64,000 bases of DNA from Chitinophaga sp. YR627 (GCF_900114995.1 NZ_FOUX01000001.1:558001-622000); one strand, 5' to 3'. Shown: positions 29,780 through 38,582, numbered from the stretch's first letter. Program-made: numbers and translations. Notes: a model not told the origin generated them from the letters alone.

Positions 29780-31669
29780 ATGAAACGAGTTTATATATAC
29801 TGCCTGATGGCAACGGGACTGTTCCTGCTGACCAGTTGTATGAAAGACTGGCTGGACAGAGAACCACGCACCATCCTCTCTGATGAGCAGGTATGGAATG
29901 ATCCTAAACAGATCGTCGCATTGCTGGCGAACTTTTATGACAGGATACCTGCGGAGAGCGGTTTGACAGACGTCAATAATGAGGGCGCTGACGGACGGCT
30001 TTTTCAATGGCGTAATCTGGCGAACTATGATGAGGGAATGTGGAGTGGTCAATCCAATGAAGATGGCCGTAATAACATCACTTCCTATGGCTATGACAGC
30101 TGGTATCTCTGGAATTACACCTACATCAGGGATATTAACCTGGCGCTGGAGAACATTGAGAAATATGGCTTAAAGCTGTCAGAGGCTTCAAAGAAACAGT
30201 ATTCCGCTGAACTACGTTTCCTGCGCGCACTGAATTATTTCAACCTGGTGAAAAGACTGGGCGGCGTTCCGCTTGTCACTAAACAGCTGGTGTATGATTA
30301 CTCCGGTAACGTGGAAAATCTCCAGCAACCACGTGCAAAGGAATCAGATGTCTATGATTTTATTGCTTCAGAAGTAGATGCGATCAAAGATCTGATCGGC
30401 AATGACGGTAGTACTACCCGCGCCAATAAATACACGGCGCTTGCATTAAAGAGCAGGGCCATGTTATATGCAGGATCGCTGGCAAAATATAATGGGCTTA
30501 TGGCAGCGCCTATCACAACGGCAGGTGGAGAAGTAGGTATTCCGGCTTCCATGGCTACTGGCTACTATCAGAAGGCACTGGATGCATCCAAAGAAATCAT
30601 CAACAGTGGTCCTTATACTTTGTATAAGAACAATCCTGATCTGGGAGAGAACTTCTATGAAGCAGTCACGAAGAAGGCCAATAACAGGGAAGTGATCTTT
30701 GTGAAAGACTTTCTGCTACCTACCCGTAAGCATGTGTTCTCTTATGACAATATTGCGCGTGGTATCAGAGAAGATAATCTGGGCTCTTCTTCTGTCGTTC
30801 CTTCGCTGAACCTGGTAGAAGCCTATGAATACAAAGATGGTACAAATGGCGCACTAAAAACACGTACTGCTGACAATACAGACTATATCTACTACAACAG
30901 TGTAGCAGATATCTTCACCAATAAAGATGCACGGTTGTATGGTACGGTCATCTATCCGGGTACGTCTTTTAAGAGTCTGCCGGTATCTATTCAGGCGGGC
31001 GTGCTGGTATGGAATGCCGGCCGTAATGCTTACGATATCGTGGAGGGTAGTGACCTGGGTACCACTTACACGGATGGTAAGTTGCTGACGGGTACTTCTG
31101 GTCCGCATCGTTCTATCCAGGAGGTGTCCAATACGGGTTTCTATCTGCGTAAGTTTATCGATGCGAATGACAAGACCAGTACCCGTGGTGTACAGAGTGA
31201 TGTATGGTGGGTGTGGTTCCGGCTGGGTGAAATTTATCTGAATGCGGGAGAGGCTGCTTTTGAGCTGGGACTGACAGGAGATGCTTTGCTTTATATCAAT
31301 ACGCTGCGCGAAAGAGCGGGTTTTGGTCCTAATAGTCTGACAACACTGACAATTGATCGTATCCGCAATGAGCGCCGGGTAGAGCTGGCGTTCGAAGATC
31401 ACCGGTTATGGGATCTTAAACGCTGGAGAACGGCGGATAAGGTATGGAATGGCAGTACCTCCAGTCCGGATGCCATGATCTATGCCTTGTATCCTTATCG
31501 TGTGATCCGGCCGGGAGATGCTGCGAGGGATGGCAAGTATGTATTTGTGAAGATGGTTGCACCCCGTTTCAGGGCGCCCCGCTTTTTCAGACTGGGCAAC
31601 TATTATACTGCCATCAATCAGTCGGTGCTGAACAACAACCCGAAGATTGTAAAAAATCCATTCCATTAA
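29780..31669 (+). CDS. SusD/RagB-family surface nutrient-binding lipoprotein
   Basis: About 629 residues from the ATG at 29780. A start at 29759 overlapping the SusC stop is also open, but the 29780 start gives a proper lipoprotein signal with Cys20 (FLLTSC). The SusD fold is evident: DWLDREPRTILSDEQ near the N-terminus, helical TPR-like segments (AELRFLRALNYFNLVKRLGG), and the C-terminal RNERRVELAFEDHRLWDLKR motif. It caps the SusC barrel and binds substrate at the cell surface. It is the second gene of a three-gene operon. Confidence 0.95.
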   Translation: MKRVYIYCLMATGLFLLTSCMKDWLDREPRTILSDEQVWNDPKQIVALLANFYDRIPAESGLTDVNNEGADGRLFQWRNLANYDEGMWSGQSNEDGRNNITSYGYDSWYLWNYTYIRDINLALENIEKYGLKLSEASKKQYSAELRFLRALNYFNLVKRLGGVPLVTKQLVYDYSGNVENLQQPRAKESDVYDFIASEVDAIKDLIGNDGSTTRANKYTALALKSRAMLYAGSLAKYNGLMAAPITTAGGEVGIPASMATGYYQKALDASKEIINSGPYTLYKNNPDLGENFYEAVTKKANNREVIFVKDFLLPTRKHVFSYDNIARGIREDNLGSSSVVPSLNLVEAYEYKDGTNGALKTRTADNTDYIYYNSVADIFTNKDARLYGTVIYPGTSFKSLPVSIQAGVLVWNAGRNAYDIVEGSDLGTTYTDGKLLTGTSGPHRSIQEVSNTGFYLRKFIDANDKTSTRGVQSDVWWVWFRLGEIYLNAGEAAFELGLTGDALLYINTLRERAGFGPNSLTTLTIDRIRNERRVELAFEDHRLWDLKRWRTADKVWNGSTSSPDAMIYALYPYRVIRPGDAARDGKYVFVKMVAPRFRAPRFFRLGNYYTAINQSVLNNNPKIVKNPFH

Positions 31670-31688
31670 CCTGTTAAAACGAACTGAC

Positions 31689-32366
31689 ATGATCAGATTA
31701 ATATCATCATACGTCATTACACTGTTGCTGCTGTTGATGGTGAATGGCTGTAAGAAAGACAACTACGAAAAGCCGTCTTCCATACTTACCGGTAAAGTGG
31801 TGTACGATAAAGAAGCAGTGGGCCTCCGCTCAAATGGTGTGCAACTGGAACTCTGGCAGCACGGTTTTGAGCTGTTCACGAAAATACCTGTCTATGTAGC
31901 GCAGGACGGTACCTTCTCCGCCTCTTTGTTCAATGGTACCTACAAACTGGTCCGCCTGCCAGGTAACGGACCATGGGTGAATAATACCGACTCTATTGAC
32001 GTAACCGTCAATGGTAATACGGTGGTAGAGGTGCCGGTACAGCCTTATTTTGTGATCAAGAATGCGACAATCAGCAAATCAGGCACGACGGTGACCGGCA
32101 CATGCTCTATTGGGAAAATAGCCAATGGCGGTACACTTGAATCAGTAACATTGTTTGTGGGTAAAACAAATATAGTTGACGCCGTAAACAACCTGGGATC
32201 TGTGGCGGTCAACGGAAGCGATATTACGGATATCAATGCGCCGCTTACTGTCAGTCTGACAATTCCAGGCAGCCTTTCGGGGCAATCATTTTTCTTTGCA
32301 CGTGTAAGTGTCAAGACAGCAGGCGTTGCAGAGCATATTTACTCGCAACCCATTAAAATTGAATAG
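31689..32366 (+). CDS. DUF3823 (SusE-position) surface lipoprotein
   Basis: 225 residues with a lipoprotein signal ending VNGC (Cys21). The first domain (about 38-115) is the DUF3823 pattern: LTGKVVYDKEAVGLRSNG, VQLELWQHG, FSASLFNGTYKLVRLPG. The second half is beta-rich and probably Ig-like. DUF3823 proteins occupy the SusE/F position in SusCD operons and are thought to bind glycan at the surface. It lies 19 bases after susD and is followed by a strong terminator. Confidence 0.92.
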   Translation: MIRLISSYVITLLLLLMVNGCKKDNYEKPSSILTGKVVYDKEAVGLRSNGVQLELWQHGFELFTKIPVYVAQDGTFSASLFNGTYKLVRLPGNGPWVNNTDSIDVTVNGNTVVEVPVQPYFVIKNATISKSGTTVTGTCSIGKIANGGTLESVTLFVGKTNIVDAVNNLGSVAVNGSDITDINAPLTVSLTIPGSLSGQSFFFARVSVKTAGVAEHIYSQPIKIE

Positions 32367-32392
32367 GTAGGACTCATAATCATAAATAACGG

Positions 32393-32430
32393 GCCCACCT
32401 GGAAGATCATATCTTTCGGGTGGGCTTTGT
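32393..32430 (+). terminator. Strong terminator of the SusCD operon
   Basis: A 15-bp stem with two G-U pairs and a 3-base CAT loop (32393-32425, GCCCACC ... GGTGGGC outermost), followed by TTTGT. Confidence 0.8.
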
Positions 32431-32498
32431 AATGATCTGTAAACCAATTGAACAAACCAAGTAGCATCTTTTATTTTAAAATATTAATTTTATTCAAA

Positions 32499-33731
32499 AT
32501 GCCGCAGATGTACCTGGACTTATTGAAGCAGAATATCCTATCCCGATGGAAACAAGCCTTTGTTGAATTTGACCTTTTACAGGAATTTAAAACTCAAATA
32601 GCCACTGAAAAATATATCCCAGGTTACAGGTACGATCTCGATGATTATGGTACTCCCGCTTTTTTACAGCCAGATGAAAAGATATTCCCGGTAGGAAATG
32701 TACGTGAGTTAGGTGATTATCACTTTTATGGTCTTGCGGAAGACGGAATGCCCTGTTATACATCTTATGGGAAACCGGCTAACAATGTATTCTGGGCAGG
32801 TTATTATTCGTACGGTAAAGAATGGGTGGAGTATATAGAATACAATCTTGAGACGCAGATACCCTCCGGCATTAAACGCATCCGCTTTGATGAAAATGGT
32901 CAGAAAATAGCTTATCAGTCATTAATGGTGAATGGAAGAGGCATTGGGGAAGAATATGCTGATATGACCGCTGAGGAAAAGATGAGCAGCATTGAGAGTT
33001 ATGAGCATTCTTTGTTCTGTAATATCGAACAGTATGAGATCATCGACGGCCGTATTGCGAAGGCGGATTGTCTGGGAATTGTGCCGGGCGTAGGGGAGAT
33101 CAAGTACGAGAATTTATACAGGTACGGGGATGATGGTATTCTTGATGAGATCAGGATGGTGTATGAAAACGGAGAGAATGAGCTGGCGTATGTGAGGCCG
33201 GACACTAATCTGGATATACAATCCCTTATGAGCACTGTTGCGGAGAATATGGCGGTTGCTATTGTCGATACGCTGGAAGAGCAGGAAGTAGAAACGCCAT
33301 TGTCTTTGCTTGAACTGAATTATCACTACGCGGATACTTATATCCCTTCTTTATCGCCACGTTCAGTAGCTGTGACAAGACAGATTTCCCGGCAGCATCC
33401 AGATGAAGATATTTTTGATCTGATATTCTTAGCTACGGAGCTGGACCATGCCTATCTGGAGGTCAATCGTGAGAAATTTGAGCGTCCTTTTACACAGCTC
33501 ATCAAGATCATCAGTAAGGAAGAGAAGTGGGATATGGGGGCTCTGATGCTGCGTAAAGTAGCGCATATACTGACCACGAATAAATTATTCGGGCGTATAC
33601 CTGTAAGCGACGAGTTTGCTGCTTATGCGGTAGACTGGAGTGTAGAAATGGAGGATTTTGAGGATGTGCTGCGCGAATGTGGTGCAACCGGTGCTACGAT
33701 CGCTGCCTGGAAGGAGCGGGGCTGGCTATAA
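32499..33731 (+). CDS. Hypothetical protein
   Basis: About 411 residues from the ATG at 32499 (32508 also possible; a TTG-started extension to 32448 is unlikely). It is soluble, acidic, with no signal peptide. The N-terminal half looks beta-rich with Tyr/Asp repeats (YRYDLDDYG, YHFYGLAEDG, YYSYGKEWVEYIEYN, IRFDENGQK), reminiscent of RHS/YD-style strands. The C-terminal third is helical. I recognise no family. It ends 6 bases inside the convergent response-regulator gene. Possibly an orphan immunity-like protein, but that is a guess. Confidence 0.75.
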   Translation: MPQMYLDLLKQNILSRWKQAFVEFDLLQEFKTQIATEKYIPGYRYDLDDYGTPAFLQPDEKIFPVGNVRELGDYHFYGLAEDGMPCYTSYGKPANNVFWAGYYSYGKEWVEYIEYNLETQIPSGIKRIRFDENGQKIAYQSLMVNGRGIGEEYADMTAEEKMSSIESYEHSLFCNIEQYEIIDGRIAKADCLGIVPGVGEIKYENLYRYGDDGILDEIRMVYENGENELAYVRPDTNLDIQSLMSTVAENMAVAIVDTLEEQEVETPLSLLELNYHYADTYIPSLSPRSVAVTRQISRQHPDEDIFDLIFLATELDHAYLEVNREKFERPFTQLIKIISKEEKWDMGALMLRKVAHILTTNKLFGRIPVSDEFAAYAVDWSVEMEDFEDVLRECGATGATIAAWKERGWL

Positions 33732-34139
33732 CAGAAAGTATTGTTTCAAGATCTCTTTCATCAGGGAAGGGGTGAGGGGTTTATTTTTAAAACCGGCAAC
33801 GCTGGGATTAAGGCTGGCTCTGTGTTTGTCTTCCGGATTGAGTGAGGTGGTAAGCATGACCACGACGATCTTTCCTTTTTCTTCGGGTTGCAGTTTCTCA
33901 TATTCATCCAGGAATTCCCAACCATTAAGGCCTGGCATATTGATATCGAGCAGTATCAGTTCGGGTTGCTGACAGGAAGCTCTTTCCACACAACCTTTCA
34001 GATAATCCAGGGCGTCGGCGCCATTCCATGAAATATGTACATGGTCCGTACAATCCAGACGTTTTATGACCATCTGATTAATAAAATTAGTTGCTTCATC
34101 GTCTTCGATGAGCAAAATGGAGTTGAGTTTCCTGTTCAT
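33726..34139 (-). CDS. CheY-like single-domain response regulator
   Basis: 137 residues, receiver domain only. The acidic pocket is E12-D13-D14 (LLIEDDE), the phosphoacceptor is Asp65 (LILLDINMPG), and the conserved Thr (MLTTS) and Lys (FKNKPL) are present. With no output domain it should act by protein contact or as a phosphate relay. It lies 21 bases after the histidine-kinase gene, so it is very likely its partner. Its stop overlaps the convergent gene by 6 bases. Confidence 0.93.
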   Translation of the reverse strand: MNRKLNSILLIEDDEATNFINQMVIKRLDCTDHVHISWNGADALDYLKGCVERASCQQPELILLDINMPGLNGWEFLDEYEKLQPEEKGKIVVVMLTTSLNPEDKHRASLNPSVAGFKNKPLTPSLMKEILKQYFLL

Positions 34140-34160
34140 GCCGGGTTAGTGGTTGGTTGG

Positions 34161-35315
34161 TTATACCGAAATAATAAAATAGAACTTACTGCCTTCACCA
34201 GGAATAGAGTCGACCCATATCCTGCCGTTATGCATGGCGACAATCTTTTTACAGTGTGCGAGACCGATGCCGGTCCCTTCATAAGCTGATTTACTATGCA
34301 GCCGTTGAAAGATTTCGAAGATCTTATCACTGAATCGCTGATCTATACCGATGCCGTTGTCCTGGAATTCGAAGATCCAGCCATCATCGGTCAGGCAGGC
34401 TGAAACGTTTACATACAGTTGCTGGTCCTTCTTTCTGAATTTAATGGCATTACTGATGAGGTTCTGAAATAAGAGTTTCAGTTCCATCGGGTAAGCACTC
34501 AGTACAGGTAGCTGTTTTACGTTAATGATTGCGTTACTGTCTCTGATCGCTGATTGCAGGTCGGCCAGCACTGTTTCCATGATCACATTACAATCTACCT
34601 GGGGGTCCAGTTCTGCTTTCCCTAAGCGGGAATAATCAAGCAGTCCTTTGATCAGCTGACTCATGCGGTTCACGGACTGTAATATAAAATGCAGGTAGGT
34701 ATCTGCTGTCTCGTCTAGTTTGCCCTGATATTGGTCTGAAATCATTTCTGCCAGGCTGCTGATAGAACGTAAAGGTTCCTGCAGGTCATGCGAGGCAATA
34801 TAGGTGAATTGTTCTAGTTCGCTGTTCTTTATTTCAAGTTTTTCCGTGTAGAGGCGGCTGTTTTCTTCTGCCATTCTCCTCTCGGTGAGGTCATGTGTTA
34901 TTTTCAGAAAACCGGTGACCTGTCCTTCCCGGTTATGCATGGCCGTGATGGTCACATTGCTCCAGAAGAGTGCTCCGTCTTTTCGTACCCGCCATCCTTC
35001 ATGTTGTACCCGGCCGTCTTTTACTGCGGAGTGCAGGAGTTGTTCCGGTACCAGACTGGCTCTGTCACGGGCCGTATAAAATAAGCGGAAGTTTTGTCCG
35101 ATGATCTCGCTGGCTGTATATCCTTTGATCTTCTCAGCTCCTTTATTCCAATTGAGGATGTTACCGTCTATGTCCAGTAACAATATGGCATAGTCTTTCA
35201 CTTCCTCTACCATGTTCTGGTAGTTGTCCCGGGTTTGTTTTAATTCCAGCCTGGCTGCCCGTAACGCTTGTTCTGAATCCTGAAGTCGTTTACGTAGTGC
35301 GCTTCTCCTGTTCAT
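34161..35315 (-). CDS. PAS-domain sensor histidine kinase
   Basis: 384 residues from the ATG at 35315. A GTG 14 codons upstream is open but lies inside a hairpin, so it is rejected as start. An N-terminal coiled coil (LRKRLQDSEQALRAARLELK) leads to a PAS/PAC domain at about 30-150 (VKDYAILLLDIDGNILNWNKG, GFLKITHDLTERR), then HisKA with phospho-acceptor His176 (YIASHDLQEPL) and a HATPase domain (NLISNAIKFRKKD, DNGIGID, GTGIGLAHCKKI). It has no membrane segment, so it is a cytoplasmic sensor; the signal is unknown. It is close kin to bacteriophytochrome-like kinases but lacks the chromophore domains. Confidence 0.95.
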   Translation of the reverse strand: MNRRSALRKRLQDSEQALRAARLELKQTRDNYQNMVEEVKDYAILLLDIDGNILNWNKGAEKIKGYTASEIIGQNFRLFYTARDRASLVPEQLLHSAVKDGRVQHEGWRVRKDGALFWSNVTITAMHNREGQVTGFLKITHDLTERRMAEENSRLYTEKLEIKNSELEQFTYIASHDLQEPLRSISSLAEMISDQYQGKLDETADTYLHFILQSVNRMSQLIKGLLDYSRLGKAELDPQVDCNVIMETVLADLQSAIRDSNAIINVKQLPVLSAYPMELKLLFQNLISNAIKFRKKDQQLYVNVSACLTDDGWIFEFQDNGIGIDQRFSDKIFEIFQRLHSKSAYEGTGIGLAHCKKIVAMHNGRIWVDSIPGEGSKFYFIISV

Positions 35316-35345
35316 GTTCTTACTTCTCCTTACCTCACAAAAAAG

Positions 35346-35371
35346 GGTTACAGCCACTGAGGGCTGTAACC
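35346..35371 (-). terminator. Hairpin with minus-strand U-tract upstream of the histidine kinase
   Basis: GGTTACAGCC and its exact complement (35346-35355 and 35362-35371) with a 6-base loop. Read on the minus strand it is followed by C then T6, the form of an intrinsic terminator. No minus-strand gene is visible between here and 35972, so it may end a small RNA or act as an attenuator in the kinase leader. Confidence 0.6.
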
Positions 35372-35668
35372 GGATGTTCTGAAATAACCACTCTTCTGGG
35401 GGGATGTTTAATCAAAAAGTTTACAACACTGCAAAACGAAAAGAAAGACTAATTATGTTATATAAGTATAGGTGAAAGCATACCGATAACAGCTATTGAA
35501 AGCAAGCTGTCAAAAACACATATAATATTGTCCCGTTAAAAAAATTGTCCCCTCAAAGAATGCTGCTGCTATATCAAACAGATATAGAATTATTATAATT
35601 GATGTTGGTACATACGTATGGCCTGTGATTATGGATTTGAGAATGGGAAAAATAAATGAACTTTTTTC
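35372..35668. other. AT-rich intergenic region, possible small transcript
   Basis: About 300 bases without a convincing gene. It precedes the orphan minus-strand terminator. No exact TAnnTTTG element was found on the minus strand here. Confidence 0.35.
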
Positions 35669-35697
35669 GGCGCAAGGTGTTTTTGCGCCTATCTTTG
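35669..35697 (+). promoter_or_regulatory. Promoter with an adjacent inverted repeat (DUF3820 gene)
   Basis: TATCTTTG at 35690-35697 is an exact -7 match. Immediately upstream GGCGCAA (35669-35675) and TTGCGCC (35683-35689) form a perfect 7-bp inverted repeat between the expected -33 and -7 positions, well placed for a repressor. Confidence 0.6.
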
Positions 35698-35727
35698 CGA
35701 TCGGAACAGACTTTAAATCAATTAATC

Positions 35728-35955
35728 ATGGAATTCGCACAACCTGACCGGGAGATCTTTCAGCAGTTGGTGACAATGAAAATGCCGTTTGGTAAATACA
35801 AGGATGTATTGCTGTGCGACCTGCCTGTTTCCTATCTGGAATGGTTCCAGCGGAAGGGGTTTCCGGATGGTAAACTGGGGATGTTACTGGCGACGGTCTA
35901 TGAGATAAAATTGAACGGCCTTACGGGGCTGCTCACTCCCCTTAAAGGGAAATAG
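35728..35955 (+). CDS. DUF3820 family protein
   Basis: 75 residues from the ATG at 35728. Upstream in-frame Met codons would place the -7 element inside the coding region. The family signature is clear: MPFGKYKDVLLCDLPVSYLE followed by WFQRKGFPDGKLGMLL. DUF3820 proteins are small soluble proteins widespread in Bacteroidota and gamma-proteobacteria, and some have been annotated as quorum-sensing-regulated virulence factors. The molecular role is not established. It is monocistronic and convergent with fabF. Confidence 0.85.
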   Translation: MEFAQPDREIFQQLVTMKMPFGKYKDVLLCDLPVSYLEWFQRKGFPDGKLGMLLATVYEIKLNGLTGLLTPLKGK

Positions 35956-35971
35956 TTGCTATGATCAATGA

Positions 35972-37225
35972 TCAGTTCAATTCTTTGAATACCACAATAC
36001 CATTGTGACCTCCAAAACCGAATGTATTGCTCATCGCCACACGTACTTTCTTATGTATTGCATCTTTCAGCACGATCTGTAAGCCTGCAGGTATAGCAGG
36101 GTCCAGTTGTGTCGTATTGATAGTTGGCGGAATAATTCCATTTTTTATACTGAGGATCGAAGCAATTGCTTCAATGGCGCCCGCAGCTCCCAGGAGGTGT
36201 CCGGTCATGGATTTCGTAGCGCTGATGGATAAATGATCAGGTGCGTCTCCAAACAGGCTTCTGATGGCTGCCAGTTCGCTCAGATCGCCTACCGGTGTGG
36301 AGGTGGCATGTGCGTTCATATAATCAACGTCTGTTGGTTCCAGATCGGCATCTTTCAAGGCTAATTTCATGCCCTGTAAGGCTCCCTTTCCTTCCGGATG
36401 TGTGGCTGTCATATGATAAGCATCTGCTGTCATGGCGGCACCTACCAGTTCAGCATAGATATGTGCGCCTCTGGCTATTGCATGCTCATATTCTTCCACT
36501 ACCAGTGCTGCAGCGCCTTCTCCCATCACAAAACCGTCTCTGTCTGTATCAAACGGTCTGGAACCTGTTGCCGGATCATCATTGCGGGTAGACATTGCTT
36601 TCATCGCACAGAAACCACCTACGGAAGCTTCTGTAATAGGTGCTTCAGAACCACCTGTGATGATCACTTTTGCCTTACCAAGACGGATGTAGTTGAGTGC
36701 ATCCATAATAGCTGTATTAGACGTTGCACAGGCTGATACGGTGGTATAGTTGATACCCATCAGTCCGAAGCGGATAGAGATCATACCTGAGGCCATATTG
36801 GCGATCAGCTTAGGTACGAAGTAAGGATTGAAACGTGGCACATAATTGCCCACAGTATATTCCTTTACCTGTTCTTCGAAGGTGAGCATTCCACCTTGTC
36901 CGGAGCCCCAAATCACACCACTGTCAAATGGGTCCATCTTTGAGAAATCCAGTCCGGAATCAGTCACTGCCTGTTGAGCAGCCACCAGTGCATATTGTGT
37001 AAAGGGATCTGTCTTGCGTATATCATTGCGGTCCAGTACACTGGCCGGGTTAAAATCCTTGAGTTCACAGGCAAACTGCGTCCTGAATGGATCCGGATTG
37101 AACTTCGTAATGCGTGCAGCTCCGCTCTTACCTGCTACCAGGTTGTTCCAGAAATCAGCCACGTTGTTGCCAATCGGAGTAAGTGCGCCAAGGCCGGTGA
37201 TGACTGCTCTTTTAAGTGTTTGCAT
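35972..37225 (-). CDS. fabF: Beta-ketoacyl-ACP synthase II
   Basis: 417 residues, the standard KAS-II length. The Cys-His-His catalytic set is visible: Cys166 (TTVSACATSN), His306 (MNAHATSTPVGD) and His343 (KSMTGHLLGAAG), with Lys338. It condenses malonyl-ACP with acyl-ACP in fatty-acid elongation in the cytoplasm. No acpP or fabG is adjacent; it stands between DUF3820 and a tetR gene, so it may be an additional copy rather than the housekeeping one. Its upstream region contains the AATTAAGAATT repeats. Confidence 0.95.
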   Translation of the reverse strand: MQTLKRAVITGLGALTPIGNNVADFWNNLVAGKSGAARITKFNPDPFRTQFACELKDFNPASVLDRNDIRKTDPFTQYALVAAQQAVTDSGLDFSKMDPFDSGVIWGSGQGGMLTFEEQVKEYTVGNYVPRFNPYFVPKLIANMASGMISIRFGLMGINYTTVSACATSNTAIMDALNYIRLGKAKVIITGGSEAPITEASVGGFCAMKAMSTRNDDPATGSRPFDTDRDGFVMGEGAAALVVEEYEHAIARGAHIYAELVGAAMTADAYHMTATHPEGKGALQGMKLALKDADLEPTDVDYMNAHATSTPVGDLSELAAIRSLFGDAPDHLSISATKSMTGHLLGAAGAIEAIASILSIKNGIIPPTINTTQLDPAIPAGLQIVLKDAIHKKVRVAMSNTFGFGGHNGIVVFKELN

Positions 37226-37365
37226 GTATCTTGTTTAATTAAGAATTAAAAATTATGAATTAAGAATTGTACACGAATTAAGAACTACGAATTGGATATT
37301 ATGGGAGTCCTTTTATATAGGAAGGCTCACCAATTCTTAATTCTTAATTGATAATTCTTAATTTT
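37226..37365. repeat. AATTAAGAATT-type intergenic repeat, locus 2
   Basis: AATTAAGAATT units on the left (from 37235) and their inverse AATTCTTAATT on the right (to about 37365). GAATTAAGAATTG (37257-37269) has an exact inverted copy at 37331-37343, so the two halves can fold on each other across a GC-richer centre with its own small hairpin (GAG.CCTT / AAGGCTC). Confidence 0.6.
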
Positions 37366-37918
37366 TCTTCAGGAGGTCTTTATATAACTGACCACTTATT
37401 TTACCATATGTTTTTGGTCCCATGACCCTGCTCATCAGCAGCGATGCGAGGAGATTACTCAGTACCAGTAATGCCCTGTCATAAGCATCGCCATCAAATG
37501 CAAAGAACCCCTTTTTCCGCCCGTTTTCGAGGCATTGGGAGGTCCAGTTGGCGAAAGCTGCTGACATTTCTGTCACCTTTTCCTGTAAGGATTCGGGGAA
37601 GGTCTTATAGTCAGGTGACAGGGTACCCATCAGACAGACCAGTCCCTCTTTGTGTTTTCTGTTAAATGTCTCGAACAACTGTTTCAGCTGTTTATCTTCC
37701 GGCATGCCGGACCATTTGGCTGTATGCTCCTTAAAACGTTCAGTTTCAAAGTCTACCACCGCCACACCCAGGTCGGTTTTGGTAGGGAAATGATAGTGAA
37801 TGGCCGCATTTTTTATCTCCAGCGGGTCAGATATGTCTTTATAACTAAAGGCATTGTAACCCTTAGTCCTGATCAGCTGATCTGCCAAAGCGATAATTTT
37901 CTCTCTTGTGTCCTGCAT
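37358..37918 (-). CDS. TetR-family transcriptional regulator
   Basis: 186 residues from the ATG at 37918; a TTG three codons upstream is open but overlaps the promoter. The N-terminal HTH is evident (REKIIALADQLIRTKGYNAF, SYKDISDPLEIKNAAIHYHF), then PTKTDLGVAVVDFE begins the ligand domain. A 22-base palindrome sits directly upstream (37930-37951) and suggests autoregulation. The target is unknown; fabF on the same strand downstream and DinB-like genes are candidates by proximity. Confidence 0.93.
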   Translation of the reverse strand: MQDTREKIIALADQLIRTKGYNAFSYKDISDPLEIKNAAIHYHFPTKTDLGVAVVDFETERFKEHTAKWSGMPEDKQLKQLFETFNRKHKEGLVCLMGTLSPDYKTFPESLQEKVTEMSAAFANWTSQCLENGRKKGFFAFDGDAYDRALLVLSNLLASLLMSRVMGPKTYGKISGQLYKDLLKKN

Positions 37919-37924
37919 AGAAAG

Positions 37925-37951
37925 CAAAATTACTTACTTGTAAGTAAGTAA
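37925..37951 (-). promoter_or_regulatory. TetR operator palindrome overlapping its promoter
   Basis: Arms TTACTTACTT (37930-37939) and AAGTAAGTAA (37942-37951) around GT give perfect 10-bp symmetry. On the minus strand TAATTTTG (complement at 37925-37932) matches the -7 consensus and overlaps one arm, as expected for an autorepressor. Confidence 0.7.
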
Positions 37952-38022
37952 GCAAATATTTTCAACTGGCACTCTTTTGGTGCATATCTGTACATTTATT
38001 ATCACGTAAAATTGTCTTCAAT

Positions 38023-38511
38023 ATGACTACAGCGCGTAATCATGATAAAGAGATCGTAAAGACATTAGAGCAGTTCCTTACCGGAGGACATGCACATGCC
38101 ACCTTCGAGGATGCAGTAAAAGGTTTGCCTGCTGCACTCAGGGGAGAGGTGCCTGAAGGAATGCCTTATAGTATCTGGCAACTGGTAGAACATATCCGCA
38201 TTACCCAATGGGATATTCTTGAATTTTCCCGTGATGCAAAACATACATCTCCCGACTGGCCGGAAGGATACTGGCCGAAGGAAAAGGCCCCGAAAGACGA
38301 AGCTGCCTGGAAGCATAGTCTGGCGCAGATTAAAAGTGATCTGAAAGAATTCGTAGCGCTGTTAAATGATCCTGATGTGGATCTGTATAAACCATTTGCG
38401 CATGGAGATGGACAGCATCTGTTACGGGAAGCAATGTTGATCGCAGATCATACCAGTTATCATACCGGAGAGATCATTGTACTCAGAAGACTGCTGGGGG
38501 CCTGGAAATAG
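38023..38511 (+). CDS. DinB-family protein
   Basis: 162 residues with the DinB/YfiT four-helix layout. Candidate metal-binding His residues lie in LVEHIRITQWDIL and near the end in IADHTSYHTGEIIVLRRLLG. Such proteins bind a divalent metal and some act as thiol-dependent transferases (bacillithiol or mycothiol). It is convergent with egtD, whose partner EgtB carries a DinB-like domain, but the gene is on the other strand and a functional link is not shown. Confidence 0.88.
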   Translation: MTTARNHDKEIVKTLEQFLTGGHAHATFEDAVKGLPAALRGEVPEGMPYSIWQLVEHIRITQWDILEFSRDAKHTSPDWPEGYWPKEKAPKDEAAWKHSLAQIKSDLKEFVALLNDPDVDLYKPFAHGDGQHLLREAMLIADHTSYHTGEIIVLRRLLGAWK

Positions 38512-38533
38512 GGAAGAAGATTCATTAAACAGA

Positions 38534-38575
38534 AAGAGGCTGTTCACTTTAATAAGCGAACAGCCTCTTATATTT
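38534..38575. terminator. Bidirectional terminator between the DinB gene and egtD
   Basis: AAGAGGCTGTTC (38534-38545) and its complement (38558-38569) form a 12-bp stem that can extend inwards. A T-rich run follows on the plus strand and TTTCTGTTT on the minus strand. Confidence 0.8.
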
Positions 38576-38582
38576 TTCTGCA

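Noticed and set aside
30854..31402. A 182-codon minus-strand frame inside susD
   Set aside because: Antisense to the conserved SusD C-terminal region; no independent support.
35316..35357. GTG start extending the PAS histidine kinase by 14 residues
   Set aside because: The GTG is within the terminator-like hairpin and the added residues do not continue the coiled-coil pattern; ATG at 35315 is better.
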